Source of the DNA: a virus
Virus record (IMG/VR): IMGVR_UViG_3300030329_004812
Coordinates: 1-38,034 of that record
Reading direction: 5' to 3' (one strand)
DNA: 38,034 bases
Shown here: positions 37,966 through 38,034 of the stretch, in pieces
Numbering within the stretch: position 1 is the stretch's first letter
How the letters are laid out: every line of letters starts with the position of its first letter
The notes under the pieces: generated by a model
Told to the model about the DNA's origin: nothing
Databases searched by the model: none
What the model saw: only the letters and a program-made list of their open reading frames with translations
Made by a program: the position numbers and the translations under genes

Positions 37966-38034
37966 AAGTAGGCGATTTGGTAAGGTCAAAAATGAATAAT
38001 GGGATTCTTGGCATCATTAAGGAAGCCTATGACT
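37962..38034 (+). CDS. GDLV-family small protein, cut by the window end
   Basis: Only the start is visible: MKVGDLVRSKMNNGILGIIK. GAGG precedes the ATG, which overlaps the stop of the previous gene. The array evidently continues. Confidence 0.65.
   Translation, partial: MKVGDLVRSKMNNGILGIIKEAYD

Larger units (their letters stand above)
33277..38034 (+). repeat. Array of GDLV-family paralogous small genes
   Basis: Fourteen short genes in this stretch open M(K/Q/E)(V/I)GDL or a close variant, among a zinc-knuckle gene, a larger GDLV-containing gene and one small unrelated gene. At many junctions the GGAGGTAGTATGCAAGTAG motif encodes the end of one protein (EVVCK) and supplies the ribosome site and start of the next. 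Five regulatory cassettes punctuate the array between 33580 and 37397. The array continues past the right edge. This arrangement suggests repeated tandem duplication and divergence. Confidence 0.8.

Overview
The window is a compact stretch of a tailed, virulent-type bacteriophage genome. All recognisable genes lie on the plus strand, intergenic gaps are short, and ATGA or longer overlaps between genes are common. The gene content is phage-like: a T4 gp32-type single-strand DNA-binding protein, a RecA/UvsX recombinase, a DnaB-type helicase, a family A polymerase, a flap exonuclease, an endolysin and no rRNA or tRNA. Strong GGAGG ribosome sites and TTGACA/TATATT promoters point to a host with an ordinary sigma-70 system, most likely a proteobacterium. 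The accessory set (PolA, class II ribonucleotide reductase, ThyX, phage GroEL/GroES, ClpP, DnaJ-like protein) resembles phages of aquatic bacteria. The exact host and family cannot be read from the sequence.

Layout. Positions 1-7.4 kb are a replication and recombination block: an unknown gene cut by the window edge, a small exonuclease-less PolA, a divergent tubulin/FtsZ-like protein, a small SH3-like protein, the single-strand binding protein, recombinase, 5'-3' exonuclease and helicase. Positions 7.4-12.1 kb hold nucleotide metabolism (class II RNR, ThyX) and protein quality control (ClpP, GroES). Positions 12.1-16.1 kb hold an accessory cluster: a Rossmann-like unknown, a nucleotidyltransferase-like protein, a J-domain protein, a cytosine-deaminase-family amidohydrolase and three small genes. 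Positions 16.1-22.4 kb hold a full-length DnaE-type polymerase, a candidate nuclease/adenine-methyltransferase pair, dUTPase and small DNA-binding-like proteins. Positions 22.4-28.6 kb hold an acidic scaffold-like protein, a membrane protein, a second ClpP with an altered triad, a two-domain endolysin, a large unknown and GroEL. Positions 28.6-33.2 kb are small genes, a glutaredoxin, an exported trypsin-like protease and the first zinc-knuckle protein.

From 33.3 kb to the end the window is mostly an array of tiny paralogous genes. Nearly all begin M(K/Q)(V/I)GDLV and look like single SH3/KOW-type barrels. In many junctions one stretch of DNA encodes the C-terminus of one protein and also carries the ribosome site and start of the next. 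The 31-38 kb region is punctuated by nine copies of one regulatory cassette: a palindrome GGACA-N5-TGTCC that overlaps the upstream stop codon in most copies, a conserved CTACC box, a -10 box exactly 23 nt after the palindrome, and an (A/C)AGGAG ribosome site. This cassette differs from a second promoter class (TTGACA-N16/17-TATATT) found upstream of the replication, GroES, GroEL, DnaE and nuclease genes. Two double-CCHC zinc-knuckle proteins are embedded in the cassette region. The gene array, its junction design and its cassette promoters are the best candidate for an undescribed system here.
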